Origin: Ursus arctos | Taxonomy: Eukaryota > Chordata > Mammalia > Carnivora > Ursidae | DNA length: 64,000 bases | Assembly: GCF_023065955.2 (NCBI RefSeq) | Contig: NW_026622997.1 | Coordinates: 22,610,001 to 22,674,000, forward strand | Reading direction: 5' to 3' | Shown: positions 22,891-33,918 of the stretch, in pieces | How the letters are laid out: each line of letters opens with the position of its first letter | How positions within the stretch are numbered: the stretch's first letter is position 1 | The notes under the pieces: model-generated | What the model was told of the DNA's origin: nothing | The model's database searches: none | Seen by the model: the letters and a program-made list of their open reading frames with translations, nothing else | Translations under genes and position numbers: made by a program

Positions 22891-23214
22891 TCCATTAAGC
22901 ACTAATGCTTAAAAAGAATTTTCCTCACCTCAGGACGCAGTCTAATAACCTTGGGAGAGTCTCAGGTGTGAGGGGATATTAACGTGCAAGGCTGCCTGCA
23001 CAGGTAATTAACAGAAGGCAAGCAGGACCCAGCTCGTTCGCAGACCAAGTTCAATAGAAGCATCCTGAGTAGGGCAAAACCAGTTTCCAAGCGCAGTGTT
23101 CAGTGACCTTCCTTCCTGCCCCGGCGAAAAGTAAGTGGAATTAAGAAGTGTCAAACATGCACGCTTCTCCGTGGCATGCCCAGGCCCTGCTCGGGCTCAT
23201 TACCAAGTAGATAA

Positions 23215-23350
23215 CTTCAGGCTTCTCCATCCACCTCACCCAGCCTCATTTTCTCTTCTGTAATTTTGAAATAACTTCTGAGGTCTTAATGAGGCGATAT
23301 AAATAAAGCACCTTCTCTCCTAGTCAGCCCTCAACCAATGACAGCTGCTA
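23215..23350 (+). mobile_element. MIR relic
   Basis: 'CAGCCTCATTTTCTCTTCTG' followed by 'TAATTTTGAAATAACTTCTG' and 'TAATGAGGCGATATAAATAA' is the MIR core and 3' part in sense orientation. Confidence 0.6.
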
Positions 23351-23353
23351 CTA

Positions 23354-23893
23354 CTACCTCTTAGTAGCCCGTTGGTAGAGCAAAGCAGAGGGGAGGTTTT
23401 GTTGAACGGCAGACTGTCGGGCAGATGTTGCCAAAGGAAACAGAGGGCCTCTCTCCGACTGAGAAATGACTGAACCAAGGCAATGATGGCTGGATTCCTT
23501 CCACCTGGTGAATCTACAGGGCACACCTACCAAAGACTTAAGCATTTGCACAAAGGTTTTTCCCTGCCTGGCAGGAAAAGAGCCATTTTTTCCGAGCTGG
23601 TGGGCATCCTCCAGCGTCCTCTTCCAGAAGCTCCAAGTAGATGGTGAGCCCCACAGGTACCAGCCTAGGTTCAGCAACAGCTGCAGAGACCTTGAGCCTT
23701 CCCCCCATGAGTGTAGGGTAGGGGATCCCCTCTGGGCTTCTGGTGAAGCCTTACCTAGCTCATGAGTTGGAGTCAGGGGTGGATATTCTAGGGAGAGGAG
23801 CTGTATAAAGACAAGCAGGTGAAGGTCATAGCGTATAAGGAATAGGATGCATGGGACCCAGGTTCTGGCTTCCAGGCTGAACAGTGATGCCAC
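23354..23893 (-). other. GC-richer block with a 179-codon minus-strand frame, unrecognised
   Basis: A minus-strand frame of 179 codons is open across a locally GC-richer, repeat-free block. It has a hydrophobic start (LFLIRYDLHLLVFIQLLSL) but no domain that I know. A GTAAGG donor-like string occurs on the minus strand near 23756. The codon content looks haphazard. I lean to a chance frame, perhaps within an unspliced noncoding transcript. Confidence 0.2.
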
Positions 23894-24064
23894 TCAACGC
23901 TGCGGGCCTCGGTTTTCTCAGCTAGGCACATTTATTGTCACAACACTTGCCTTGCCTGCCTTCCTCAGAGTAATCTTTGATAATCAGAGAAACAAGGAGA
24001 CTCACAAAAATATATTTTACAAATATAAGCCCTCATTCTTTCCTCAAGACACCACTTGAGAAAT

Positions 24065-24258
24065 ATTTAAGAGATGTGTCTCTCAGCCTCCTTGGGGATC
24101 TTGGACAAGCCACCGGCCTCAGTTAGCTTGTCTGGAAAATGGAATACTAACTCCATCTCACTAGATCAGTGTGATATACATGAAAATACAAATACTGCCA
24201 CAGCCTTCTGCAATTTCCAAGGCCAGCAGAAAATGGGCATTAATTAATGAGATGTTTC
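24065..24258 (+). mobile_element. MIR relic
   Basis: 'CTTGGACAAGCCACCGGCCT' then 'GTCTGGAAAATGGAATACTA' match the MIR core (cttgggcaagtcacttaacct ... ctgtaaaatggggataata). Confidence 0.75.
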
Positions 24259-25010
24259 TCCTAAGAAAACGGCTCAAGTTTGCGTCTGCAGAATACTGAA
24301 AGAACGAGCAATCTTTCTAGTGCAATACAGAAAAACAATCAACTCTGCCGAGGGACTTGCGCTCTCCCTCACCCTGCCTGGCTGACTTTTCGCTCTTTCT
24401 TCCTCTACTCCCATACATTTTTCTTTCAATCTAGCTAGACTGTTGAACCCAAACATTTCTTGCCCCCTTTTTTTCTTTAGGCTGTTCCTTTTCTAACAGA
24501 TTCTCCATACCCCATAATACCCCCTCCCTTGGAATTAGGAAGACAAAACAGTCCTCCAGGGGACCAACCTCTATGCCCTGATGGCCTCAGCTCTGCTCAC
24601 TCTCTGGTCTGCCCTGGATGTGGCTGAGGCAACCCTGAAGTTCCTGGTCCCCTTGGAGATTAGGGTGGCAAGGTTCATGGGGGGGTGCATTCAGCACACA
24701 CATTCTTTCAATCTCTGTAAAAATTAAAATGCAGCAGGTAGGGTTCCTGCAAATCTCTATGCAAAAACATTCTGCCCATGCTGACCAAGGAAATTAAGTC
24801 CATTAGAGCTACTGGTGCTCATCCTTCCTTCCAAGAAAGACAGACTCATAAATACCAAGCTGCTGTAAACAGCAAGCAAATTGTTTTTAAACGCATTCTC
24901 TTTGGCTCTTAAATCTCTTCGGCTTTTGAATATGAGCAAAGTAATATGGTCTTTGACATCAGAAGAGTGAAAACAAGCCACCAAGAAGCGAGTAGATGAA
25001 GAATTTGAAT
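24259..25010. other. Unique sequence, nothing recognised
   Basis: Contains a G7 run near 24679-24686 and short frames on both strands. I cannot assign any of it. Confidence 0.4.
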
Positions 25011-25025
25011 AGAACCAAATATATT

Positions 25026-25220
25026 GGGGCACCTGGGTGGCACAGCGGTTAAGCGTCTGCCTTCGGCTCAGGGCGTGATCCTGGCGTTATGGGATCGAGC
25101 CCCACATCGGGCTCCTCCGCTATGAGCCTGCTTCTTCCTCTCCCACTCCCCCTGCTTGTGTTCCCTCTCTCGCTGGCTATCTCTGTCAAATAAATAAATA
25201 AAATCTTAAAAAAAAAAAAA
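25026..25220 (+). mobile_element. CAN-SINE, young ursid-type
   Basis: Complete copy. A perfect 15-bp target duplication (AGAACCAAATATATT) lies at 25011-25025 and 25221-25235. The intact duplication and few differences from sibling copies point to a recent insertion. Confidence 0.97.
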
Positions 25221-25434
25221 AGAACCAAATATATTCCATAGCTTATCAGACAATGGGGGTCCCTTCTGCTCTATTTCTCTCCATGTCCAACACCCCCCAA
25301 ATCATATATGCTTCTCTACAATAACAACCCAATGAAGAGGTCATTTAAGAGATGCTTAGACATACAGCATTATATAGGGTGTAAATTGTAAAGTATTAAT
25401 TTATATCTAACTAAATCCCCAGTGCCTTATGAAC

Positions 25435-25590
25435 AGGTAGAAGAACAGAGCTGTTAAGAGCTTAGTCTGCGTTTGACTCCTGACTGGGCTCTTCAGTATC
25501 TGGTGACCTTAATCAAAGTCTTTTAATATTTCTGAGGCTGTGATAACTTGATTAGGGACATGAAATTACAATATTTTGAGTGATTCTTTT
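25435..25590 (+). mobile_element. MIR relic
   Basis: 'AGAGCTTAGTCTGCGTTTGA' then 'CTGGTGACCTTAATCAAAGT' then 'CTTTTAATATTTCTGAGGCT' follow MIR order (agagcacgggctctgga ... tgaccttgggcaagt ... cttaacctctctgagcct). Confidence 0.65.
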
Positions 25591-25739
25591 GCTATATCCT
25601 TCCACGGACTGCTCAGCACCAACTCAGAGAACTCATCCTGAAGATTCTGTTTTTCTAGAACCACTTCTAAGACCAAAATCTGTATTGGGATTTAACCAGA
25701 AAAGAAGAACCAGGCCAAGATAGAGGATAAATAGATGAG

Positions 25740-26100
25740 TAGGTGATAGATACATAGAGATTTACTATGTAAAAACGGTTTGCAATGATGAGAGCAAAGT
25801 AAGTCAGAAGTCACGGGCCGGGCAGTCAGGAAGGATCATGAGTGAAATGAAACTCCATGGGCCAGAGCTGTCACCCAAGACAGGATTTCTTCTCTCTGAA
25901 AGGGAAACCTCGGCCCTGATTTTAAGGCCTTCCAACTGATGCAGTCAGGCCCACCCACATACTCACCCTTACTTAAGGTCAAGTGATTAGAGTGACTAAT
26001 TACATATGCAAAATACCTTCACAGCAAGACCTTGATTAGTGTTTGAATCACTCAGCTAGTGTAGGAGGGACTGTAGTCTACTCAGGTTGACACATGAAAA
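25740..26100 (-). mobile_element. LTR relic, ERVL/MaLR class, antisense
   Basis: 'CAGGCCCACCCACATACTCA', then 'GGTCAAGTGATTAGAGTGAC', then 'CTCAGGTTGACACATGAAAA' match a well-known antisense mammalian LTR pattern (gaggcccacccacatt ... agttgacacataaaatt). No internal retroviral genes are present. The exact family is uncertain. Confidence 0.5.
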
Positions 26101-26215
26101 CATGATCACAGATATTTTAGAAATTGAATAGCTAGGTATCCACCAAAAACATAAAAAATTGCAAAGCCTCTCCATGGAGAACTCCTAGGAGAGGTATGTT
26201 AAAAGATGTAAAGAA

Positions 26216-26402
26216 GGGAGCGATTGGGTGGCTCAGTCACTTGAGCATGAAACTCTTGATCTCAGCTCAGGTCGTGATCTCAGGGTCATGACCCTGAAAG
26301 AGTCATGAGATTCTTTCTCTTCCTTTCCCTCTGCCCCTCCCCCATCCCTGCTCACATGCCTGTGCTCTCTCTCATTCTCTCTTTCAAAATAAAAAAATTT
26401 TA
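26216..26402 (+). mobile_element. CAN-SINE, old diverged copy, in L1
   Basis: Head AGCGATTGGGTGGCTCAGTC and pyrimidine tract CTCTCTCATTCTCTCTTTC. The approximate target duplication GATGTAAAGAA / AATGTAAAGAA lies at 26205-26215 and 26406-26416. Confidence 0.85.
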
Positions 26403-26568
26403 AAAAAATGTAAAGAACTGGAAGGTTATACCATATTCATCAATTGAAAGCCTCAATATTATAAAGCTAACAATGCTCCCTAAATGTAATGATTGTAATT
26501 AAATCCCTAGCAGAATTTTATATAGATGTTGAAATTAACAAATGACTTATAACATTTATCTGGAAATA

Positions 26569-26588
26569 CAAAAAAAAAAAAAAAAAAA
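26569..26588 (+). repeat. Poly(A) run in L1
   Basis: About 19 consecutive A inside the ORF2 relic, at a naturally A-rich point of L1. Confidence 0.9.
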
Positions 26589-27060
26589 CACAAAAATCAC
26601 CAAAACAATCTTGAACAACAAGAAAAAGATGGATAATTTACACTCCTGATATCAAACTTATTGTAAAGCTATATTAATTAAGACAGTATAAAGTGCCAGA
26701 AAAATAAAGTAGATCAACAGAACACTATAAAATACAGAACCTGAAACATACATATGAGCTCATTTGATTTACGACCAACGGGCCCCTCCCTGCAATGCAC
26801 TGGAGGAAATTATAGAATTTTCCACAAATGGTTCTGGGTCAATTGGATAACCATAGAAAAAGTAAATCTTTATCCTTGCCTCATAACATACACACACAAA
26901 ATCTGTCCCACGGGGACTGTAGATCTAAATGTGAAAGGTAAAACAATAAGGCTTTTAGGAGAAAATATATGAGAATATCTTCATGACCTTGTAGTAAGCA
27001 AAAATTTCATAAAGAGCACCTAAGTGCCAACTATAAAGTTTAAAATAATTTCTATTCATC

Positions 27061-27425
27061 AAAGGAACAGAGTGCAGAAATAGACCCCCACAATAGGGAG
27101 TCAACTGATTTTGGCAAATATGTCAAGATAATTTAATGGGCAAAGGAAAATGTTGTTAATAAACAGTACTTAAATCATTGAATCACCATATGAAGGGAAA
27201 AAAAAATGATCTTCTACTCCTACTTCAAATTTTATTAAAACAGCAACAACAGCAACAAAACTAAAATGATGTAAAAGCTAAATCTAAGCATTAATAATGG
27301 CCTAGTTCTTGGGATGAATGCTGGTTACAGGGTTGTGTGTATGTTGTGGAAATTTTCCAAGCTGTACGCTATCCTTTTCTACATGTGTACTATGCTTCTA
27401 TTTAATAAATACTATATACATGTAT
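27061..27425 (+). mobile_element. L1M fragment B (ORF2 piece and 3' end)
   Basis: It starts again at an ORF2 point already passed by fragment A ('GGAACAGAGTGCAGAAATAG'). It then jumps to an L1 3' terminus ('GGTTGTGTGTATGTTGTGGA', 'CCAAGCTGTACGCTATCC', 'TTTAATAAATACTATATACA'). It is therefore a second insertion or an internal duplication. Confidence 0.65.
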
Positions 27426-27454
27426 ATGTGAATAGACAGATGACAAATAAAAGG

Positions 27455-27495
27455 ATTGATTTTTTTCTTTCTTTTCTTTTTTTTTTTTTTTTTAC
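27455..27495 (+). repeat. Pyrimidine (T-rich) low-complexity tract
   Basis: T-rich tract with interspersed C, just beyond the L1 3' end. Confidence 0.9.
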
Positions 27496-27604
27496 TTCAT
27501 GTACCATCAGTACGTACTGTCTGGAATCCACACCCTAGTTCCACAAAGCTAGAAGTTATCTAGAATGTATCCCCTCTACCCTTAACTTTAGTAGTATTTA
27601 TTTG

Positions 27605-27930
27605 TGCCAGAGTCTGTTTGGGCCAGTATAACAAATACACCACAGACTGAGTGAACAAATGAACAAATATTTTCTTTCTCACAGTTCTAGAAGCTGGAAG
27701 GCGCTAGCATGGTCTGGTTCTAGTTTAGGTCCTCTTCCAAGCTGCAGGCTGCTGACTTCGGGCTGTGTCCTCCACACATGGCCCTCTTGGGCCTCTCTTA
27801 TAAAGGCACTAATCCCCTCCATGAGGCCCCCACCCTCACGACCTCATCACCTCCCGTTCCCCACCTCCTAGTACTATCACGTTGGGCATGAGGTTTCCAA
27901 CATATGACTTTTGGGGGAAAACAAATCATC
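27605..27930 (-). mobile_element. MaLR LTR (MST/MLT1 type), antisense
   Basis: The diagnostic antisense order is clear: 'GGGCCAGTATAACAAATACA', 'TTTCTCACAGTTCTAGAAGC', 'CCCACCCTCACGACCTCATC', 'GTACTATCACGTTGGGCATG', 'AACATATGACTTTTGGGGGA'. This is a nonautonomous ERVL-MaLR LTR with no coding capacity. Confidence 0.85.
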
Positions 27931-28479
27931 TGTAACAACTTGTAACACCTTTATGGCACATCCTACTTTTTTCCCCATAGTAACATTATCAGGGACAGAT
28001 TTTATTTCCTCATTAGACTGTAAATGTTTCCATTAAAGAGAGAACGGTGTTTGGGCCATAGCCACTGCTAAGTAATTTACATATTGAAGGAATGAGTGAA
28101 ACTTTTAGTTTTAAAACAAGCCTGAAAACCTCAGTTGTATTTTCTTTTTAAGCAGTCATCAGAGTATTGAAACATCTATGATGAAAAGAATTGCTGACAA
28201 TGCACAGTGTGAATTAATTTCAGGCATAAATTCTATTTTAAAAATTACTTAAACATAGCACATAGGCATTTCAATAAAGCAATACGTTGGTACAGTTTTT
28301 TAACAATCAAATATCGATATATATTATTTTTTAATTAAAATGTGTATTTGAACTTGAGACAGTGATTTGTACTGGTGTGTGGAAAAGAGAGAGGCATCAT
28401 AATCTAGCACTCGATACATTTACTGGATACATGGACTACCATCCGTGTCCACATTAAATTGTGACTATTTTTGTATCTT
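27931..28479. other. Unique AT-rich sequence, nothing recognised
   Basis: No transposon or exon that I can support. Confidence 0.4.
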
Positions 28480-28638
28480 CCACTTCCCTCAGTAGACTGG
28501 GAGCCCCTTGAGGACACGGACCACATCTTAACCATCTCTGCACGTCCAATATGAATTCCACATCTTTACATGGCACAGAGTACTCACAAATTACATATAA
28601 ACTCAGAGTTTTGATGGATAAATAAATAAAACTAACTG
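28480..28638 (+). mobile_element. L2 3' end relic
   Basis: 'GACTGGGAGCCCCTTGAGGA' then 'CACGGACCACATCTTAACCA' then 'ATGGCACAGAGTACTCAC' match the L2 terminus (actgtaagctccttgagggcagg ... tggcacatagtaggcgctc). Confidence 0.7.
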
Positions 28639-28639
28639 A

Positions 28640-29220
28640 ATTACTTGAAATCAATAGATCTTCCTTTTAAGCCCAGCCCAGCTTTGAATTCATGTACCTC
28701 CCAACAAAGTAAGAAGATCTTTCTTTTCCTTCCTTCTTCATCCCTACCCTTTCTACCCACACCAACAGCAGTGAAAACATCAATGCTGCTGTGTAAATTA
28801 TGTTTAATCTTCTTATCGATTATTTTCTTATCACACATTACACATTGTAGGGTTACAAAACAAAAACGAGATCTCTTCTGGGAAACCTCGCATCTTTGGC
28901 ATCCTGCATGTGCTGGTATGTTGAACATAAATATTCCAGATTCTCCAGGGTTAGCAGACCCCACATCAGTGTCATGCCCGTCATGAACGCTGCCCTTTTG
29001 ATTGTTCATCTCTCTAAATATTTCAGAACTGCCAATACACTTTCTTTCAAATGAACTCCAGCTGGCTGATAGGGATACTTTGGGGTCTGGCACTGAGAAG
29101 GATACAGGGGCTACCTTCAGTCTCAGCAGGACAGAAAGCTATAATCAATCAGTAAGGGAGGATGGCCGAGGGGTATGCATCACATTACTTGCTATCCCTT
29201 TTCCATGGTCTTTAATTATT
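28640..29220. other. Repeat-free block with long frames on both strands, unrecognised
   Basis: Open frames of 150 codons (minus, 28641-29093) and 113 codons (plus, 28645-28986) overlap in DNA with no transposon. CpGs are retained (TCGATT, ACGAGATC, CTCGCATC, CCCGTCATGAACG). Neither frame is recognisable. A conserved noncoding element is at least as likely as an exon. Confidence 0.2.
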
Positions 29221-30438
29221 TAATCCCAATGTGAAAATTGAAATAGGCATTCATTTATTCATTGGTTTTTCCACTCATTCGAGATACACTCATTGGTCAC
29301 TGACTGCGCCATGCCCCTAATAGCCAAGATTTGAGAACTAGCAAAGTGCTCTAGAACATTTACTCGTAGGGCCTTTTGAATCAGATATTCTTTTTGTGGT
29401 TTGTACAATCACTTTAACAATGATACTCAGAGTGCATCCCTTTGCTAAAAAAAAAAAAAAAAAAAAAAAAACCACTACTGTCTTTTAGACATTGTGCTAT
29501 TTCATTCAAAGCTGTTCTCTTTCCTTTGCAGGGCCGGGCTGCCGCAGGGCACTCCGAACAGCCAGCCCCGTTGGAAGGCATGCTGGGTAGAGTAAACGCT
29601 ACGATGTGGGTAGTTTATTTTGAAAACCTGGTACACTTTACCAGCTGAGAGTTGGTTACTGCTCCCTGAAGCCAAATTCATTTTCATTTTCTTGTTCTAT
29701 TTCCCATGCAACTTCCCACTGAAACAAATAACAAGAAACTCTGTTTCCCGGGGCCAAGTCAGGCTCTCAGGAGTGAATATTTGGATAGATGAGTCTGGCC
29801 CCACACCCCTTACAGCAAATGACATCCCTGCTCTCATCTGAATTTGGCCAATTTTGACTGGTGAATGTCAGTACTTCAGAACTGGGGATGTTTTTCTGGG
29901 CCCGTCTTCAGATTCACTCCTTTTAAATTAGGTATCTTTTCCTTCCAAGTGGAGATGTTGAAAATAATTGCCCAGTTATTTCCTGTAAGACATTATCCCC
30001 TAAGTATTTCTTAAAGATTTGGTTAACTCTTGAAATGACTGCTCTACCAAACATTTGTCAATGTAATTAATTCATTTTCCTGATTTCACAGGTGTGATAT
30101 CACACGTACAAATTATAATACACAGATCTGCTTCCTGGCAGAGAGCACACTGTGTTTAACACAGCAATCTACTACGCCACACACATTATTCATTAACACT
30201 AATGGACATCACAAGCATTAAGTCCCACTCATTAGTTAGGAAATTAAACACCCTCGTGTATAAATAAATCACACCCCCAGCTATAGAAAGGCACTCATTT
30301 TTGCCTTTAAATTTGTACTTTAGCGCTTGTCTGATAAATGCAATTGGACTGTTCTATGTCTTTTATTGCAGCAAAGATTTAGCTATGCTGGGAACAAGTT
30401 CCATGTCCTAACCTGTCCATTTCAAGCCCAACACAGTG
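29221..30438. other. Unique repeat-poor DNA with poly(A) at 29446-29471 and a 14-bp palindrome
   Basis: No transposon is recognised except the A-run. A perfect 14-bp palindrome GTGTGATATCACAC lies at 30092-30105. The stretch 30060-30350 is rich in ATTA/TAAT motifs and looks like a candidate conserved noncoding element. Confidence 0.35.
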
Positions 30439-31563
30439 CAGGCCTACATCAGAGATACTGTGGGTTCAGTTCTAGACCATTGCAATAAAGCACATATTGC
30501 AATAGAGTGAGTCAAATTGTTTTGTTTGTTTGTTTCCCAGAATGCACAGAAGTCATGTTTACACTATACTGTGGTCAATTACGTTTGCAATATCATTACG
30601 TCTAAAAAAGCAATGTATGTACTTCATTAAAAAATATTTCATTACTAAAAAATGCTACCTATTATCTGAGTTTTTAGCAAGTCCTAATCTTTCTGCTGCG
30701 GGAGGGTCTTGTCTTGATGTTGCCGGCTGCCAACTTCAAACTTCCCTTCTGCAGCCTCCTCACCTCTGTCAGCCTCCACGGAGTTGAAGAGTTAGGGCCT
30801 TGTTCTGGATGAGGCTTTGGCGGAAGGGAATACTGTGGCTGGTTTGATCTTCTGTCCAGACCACTCAAACTGTCTCCAGATCCTCAATAAGGCTGTTTCA
30901 CTTTCTTATTATGCATGCATTCACTGAAGGGGCACTTTTCATTTCCTTCAAGAACTTTTCTTTTGCATTCACAGTTTGGCTAACTGTTCGGCAAAAGAGG
31001 CCTTGCTTTCAGCCTATCTTGGCTTTCGACATGCTTTCCTAACTAAGCCTAATCATTTCTAGCTTTTGATTTAAATTGAGACATATATGATGATTCCTTT
31101 CACTCAAACACTAGAGATCGTTACAGGGTTATTAACTGGGCTAATTTCAGTATTATTGTGTCTCAGGGAAAAGGGAGGCCGGAGGAGAGGGAGGGAGGTA
31201 GAGACACTGCCAGTTGGTGGAACAGTCAAAGCACACATAACATTTCTTAGTTAAGTTTGCCATCTTATACTGGCCCAGTTCCTTGGGTCCCCAAAACAAC
31301 TACAATAGTGAAATCAAAGCTCGCTGATCACAGAGGACCCTAACACATAGAATAACAACGCAAAGTCTGAAATACCGTGAGAATTCCCAAAATATGACCC
31401 AGAGACACAAAACAAACAAATCCTGCTGGAAATAAGGTGTCGATAGACTTGACTGACACAGGCTTGCCATATGCCCTGTACGTAAAAAAAAAAAAACAAA
31501 CCAAAAAACACGCAACATCTGCAAAGCACAATACAGCAAAGGCAATCAAACCAGCTATGCCTA
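30439..31563 (-). mobile_element. Tigger1-type DNA transposon with internal deletion
   Basis: Both ends match Tigger1 (TcMar, pogo-like). The left end is 'CAGGCCTACATCAGAGATAC' with the repeated 'CAATAAAGC' motif. The right end is 'GCAACATCTGCAAAGCACAA ... CTATGCCTACA'. The consensus middle is missing at a junction near 30730 ('GGCTGCCAACTTCAAAC'), removing most of the transposase. The remaining N-terminal DNA-binding part is on the minus strand, and its start codon is lost (CGT where CAT is expected near 31117). A nonmobile relic. Confidence 0.9.
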
Positions 31564-31739
31564 CAGTCTTAGAACTATGATCCTGCCCTTGGTCATTAAT
31601 GTTCCTGCCCAAAGACACACGGTTAAACTGGGCAAATGTTTGCAGGCCAATCATGATGCATGTAGATCCTACTCGTAGGGAAAACTTTTGGTTGACTTTC
31701 AGGGGATTAAAAAAAAAAAAAAAAAGCCTTCTGAACTCA

Positions 31740-31895
31740 AAATGCCAACCTCACCTGTGGATTTCTGTCTGAAATGGTAAGGTACCATCAGTCTCTGTGT
31801 CCTGCTATCCTCAACTGTAAAGGGGAGAATAACCAGCACCTACCTCACCAGGCTGTTAGGAGGATAAAAGAAATCATGACACAAAGTGCCTTCCA
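31740..31895 (+). mobile_element. MIR relic
   Basis: 'CTATCCTCAACTGTAAAGGG' followed by 'CAGCACCTACCTCACCAGGC' and 'TGTTAGGAGGATAAAAGAAA' is the sense MIR core. Confidence 0.8.
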
Positions 31896-31984
31896 TGACC
31901 TGGCCTCGCTGGGCAGCAACCAGAAAAGGAAGCCGAGATGTTCCACCAATTAACCGAAGGCGCTCCAGTCATGATAATGAGGCC

Positions 31985-32195
31985 CTACTACGCATCAGCC
32001 ACTCTAAGTGCTGCTTTTCTTACAGTATCCCAGGCAAGCCTCGGGATTCTGACAGACAATCACCATCTTCCCATTGTACACATAAAACAACGTGATAGTT
32101 TATAGCTTTCCAGCCAGAGAAGCAACTCTCCTCAGGCCACACAGATTTGGGTACCAGGATTCCACGATTAAGGTCTGTGCTATTCCTCTGATCAG
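31985..32195 (-). mobile_element. MIR relic, antisense
   Basis: 'CCATTGTACACATAAAACAA' then 'CTCCTCAGGCCACACAGATT' then 'GTACCAGGATTCCACGATTA' follow reverse-complement MIR order. Confidence 0.55.
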
Positions 32196-32561
32196 AAAAG
32201 GCTCAAGGCCAAATGCAGGAGAACTTTGGTTCTAGAAAAACAGCCCCAACCCCATAAATCGCCATGATCTCTTTTTTCGCAGCTTCTCAGAGAATTTTTA
32301 TAGATAATAGTTTTCTAAAACTGGAAACTCTTATTAACAATATCACCAAGTATAGATAGATTGGGGAGGTAGAAACGAGAATATTAAGCATCTTGAGAAT
32401 GAAATAATGAATATTCATTATCAGAGCAACTTGAGGACCGTGTACCCTCTCAGCTCAAACTTGCCTTGCTTCAGCCGGGAGGGGAAGAGATATCCAGTCT
32501 GATTCTTCTATGTTTGTCAAAATTTCCTGGTAAAATGGCAGGATGTCTAACCTAGTTTAAA
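32196..32561. other. Unique sequence, nothing recognised
   Basis: No supported feature. Confidence 0.4.
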
Positions 32562-32625
<64 letters not shown>

Positions 32626-32718
32626 AAAAGAGAGAGAGAGAGAGGGAGGGAGGGAAGGAGGGAGGGAGGAAGGAAGAAAGGAAGGAAGGAAGGAAGAAAG
32701 GGAGAAAGAAAAAAGAAA

Positions 32719-32762
<44 letters not shown>

Positions 32763-32783
32763 GAAAGAAAGAAAGAAAAGAGT
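32562..32783 (+). repeat. Long purine microsatellite, (AAAG)n with GGGA/GGAA interior
   Basis: About 220 bp of almost pure purine on the plus strand: (GAAA)n, then an (AG)n patch, then GGGA/GGAA units, then (GAAA)n again. The overlapping minus-strand frames rich in Ser, Phe and Leu are artefacts of this repeat. Confidence 0.97.
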
Positions 32784-33870
32784 TAGTTTGGAATACAAAC
32801 TGCAAAAGAACAAGTACACTTTTATCCACATTTATACAGAGATTTTTAAAATGTTTACTTGTAATATGATTAGTGTTTGAAAAGATTTATCTAGTATAAA
32901 AATAGTTTTAAAGTTGTAAAAAATGTTTTAAATAAATAAGAGTCTCTGAGAACCATCTAGCATTTACAACATTGTTAGTACTGACTGAAGTGTCATTTTA
33001 GTAATGCTTCTAAAATTTCCTGCGTAAACCAGTGCCCTTATATGTCGATATAAACAGTTTCTCCATTGCAAACAGTATGTATTTTTGGCTCTTAACAAAG
33101 ACGAATACCTCAAACAGGGGATTAGTATTAGCATTTCTTCAGCAAATGGTAAAAATTCATTATGACCTCCTCTTTTAATCTATCCCTACATAATCTACTT
33201 TATATTTGGACCCAAGAAAATAGCGTAAGAATTTCCATGGGGGGGAGGGGAAAAGTGGCATTTTATTGTAAGTCAGAGAGATTTTTTTTTTTTTCCATAC
33301 AGGAATGGCTATCCTTCCTGTATGCAAAAATTAATAGAAAATATATTCTTTAAAGCTTCACAGTTTTAAAACACATATCATCTATATGCAAATATATAGA
33401 GGACATTAATATTTTCTATTTTTTTCTCAAATTCAATTCTCATATCCTTTGATTTTGTATTTGTTACCACTCAGAATACCTAAGATTCTAAAATGCTGGC
33501 ATTCTGAAACACAACCATTAGGAGAGTTGTTACATATTTAATTTCATGCTCCACTCAGCATAAAGCAGTAGTGGGACTATAGACCAAAGCAAATTAAGTG
33601 GCTTCTTAGATAATTTCCTGCTTAATTGAAAGCAGGTAGCTTTTTAAAAGTAATAATTGGCATTTGTTTCAAATGATTGTAAGGTTATTTCTTTTTTTAA
33701 TACATGGTTGTAAGCTAACTTTCTACTGAGTCCAAGCACAGTGGGTTGGGAGCCCTCCCCGCCCAGAGTCTAAGGGACAGGAATGGGACTTGGTGCGGAC
33801 AGCAAATAAGTGTAGCACTCCATGAAGGTATGTGGATGTGGGGACATGGTGCAAGATGAGAAAAAAAAAA
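32784..33870. other. Unique AT-rich sequence, nothing recognised
   Basis: No supported gene or transposon. G-rich and T-rich short runs occur at 33240-33295. Confidence 0.4.
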
Positions 33871-33872
33871 AA

Positions 33873-33918
33873 TACACACACACACACACACATACATATA
33901 CGTACGTACATACATATA
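33873..33918 (+). repeat. Compound (AC)n / (ATAC)n microsatellite
   Basis: Ten AC units run into ATAC/GTAC tetranucleotides, preceded by an A-run at 33860-33871. Confidence 0.95.

Larger units (their letters stand above)
26101..27060 (+). mobile_element. L1M ORF2 3' fragment A, carrying a SINE
   Basis: Decayed ORF2 text: 'TTTATCTGGAAATACAAAAA', 'ACTCCTGATATCAAACTTAT', 'AAACAATAAGGCTTTTAGGA'. It stops at about 27060 with 'TTTCTATTCATCAAAGGAAC'. Plus strand, 5' and 3' incomplete. Confidence 0.75.

Noticed and set aside
32547..32831. Two overlapping minus-strand frames rich in Ser, Phe and Leu
   Set aside because: They are translations of the GAAA/GGGA microsatellite.
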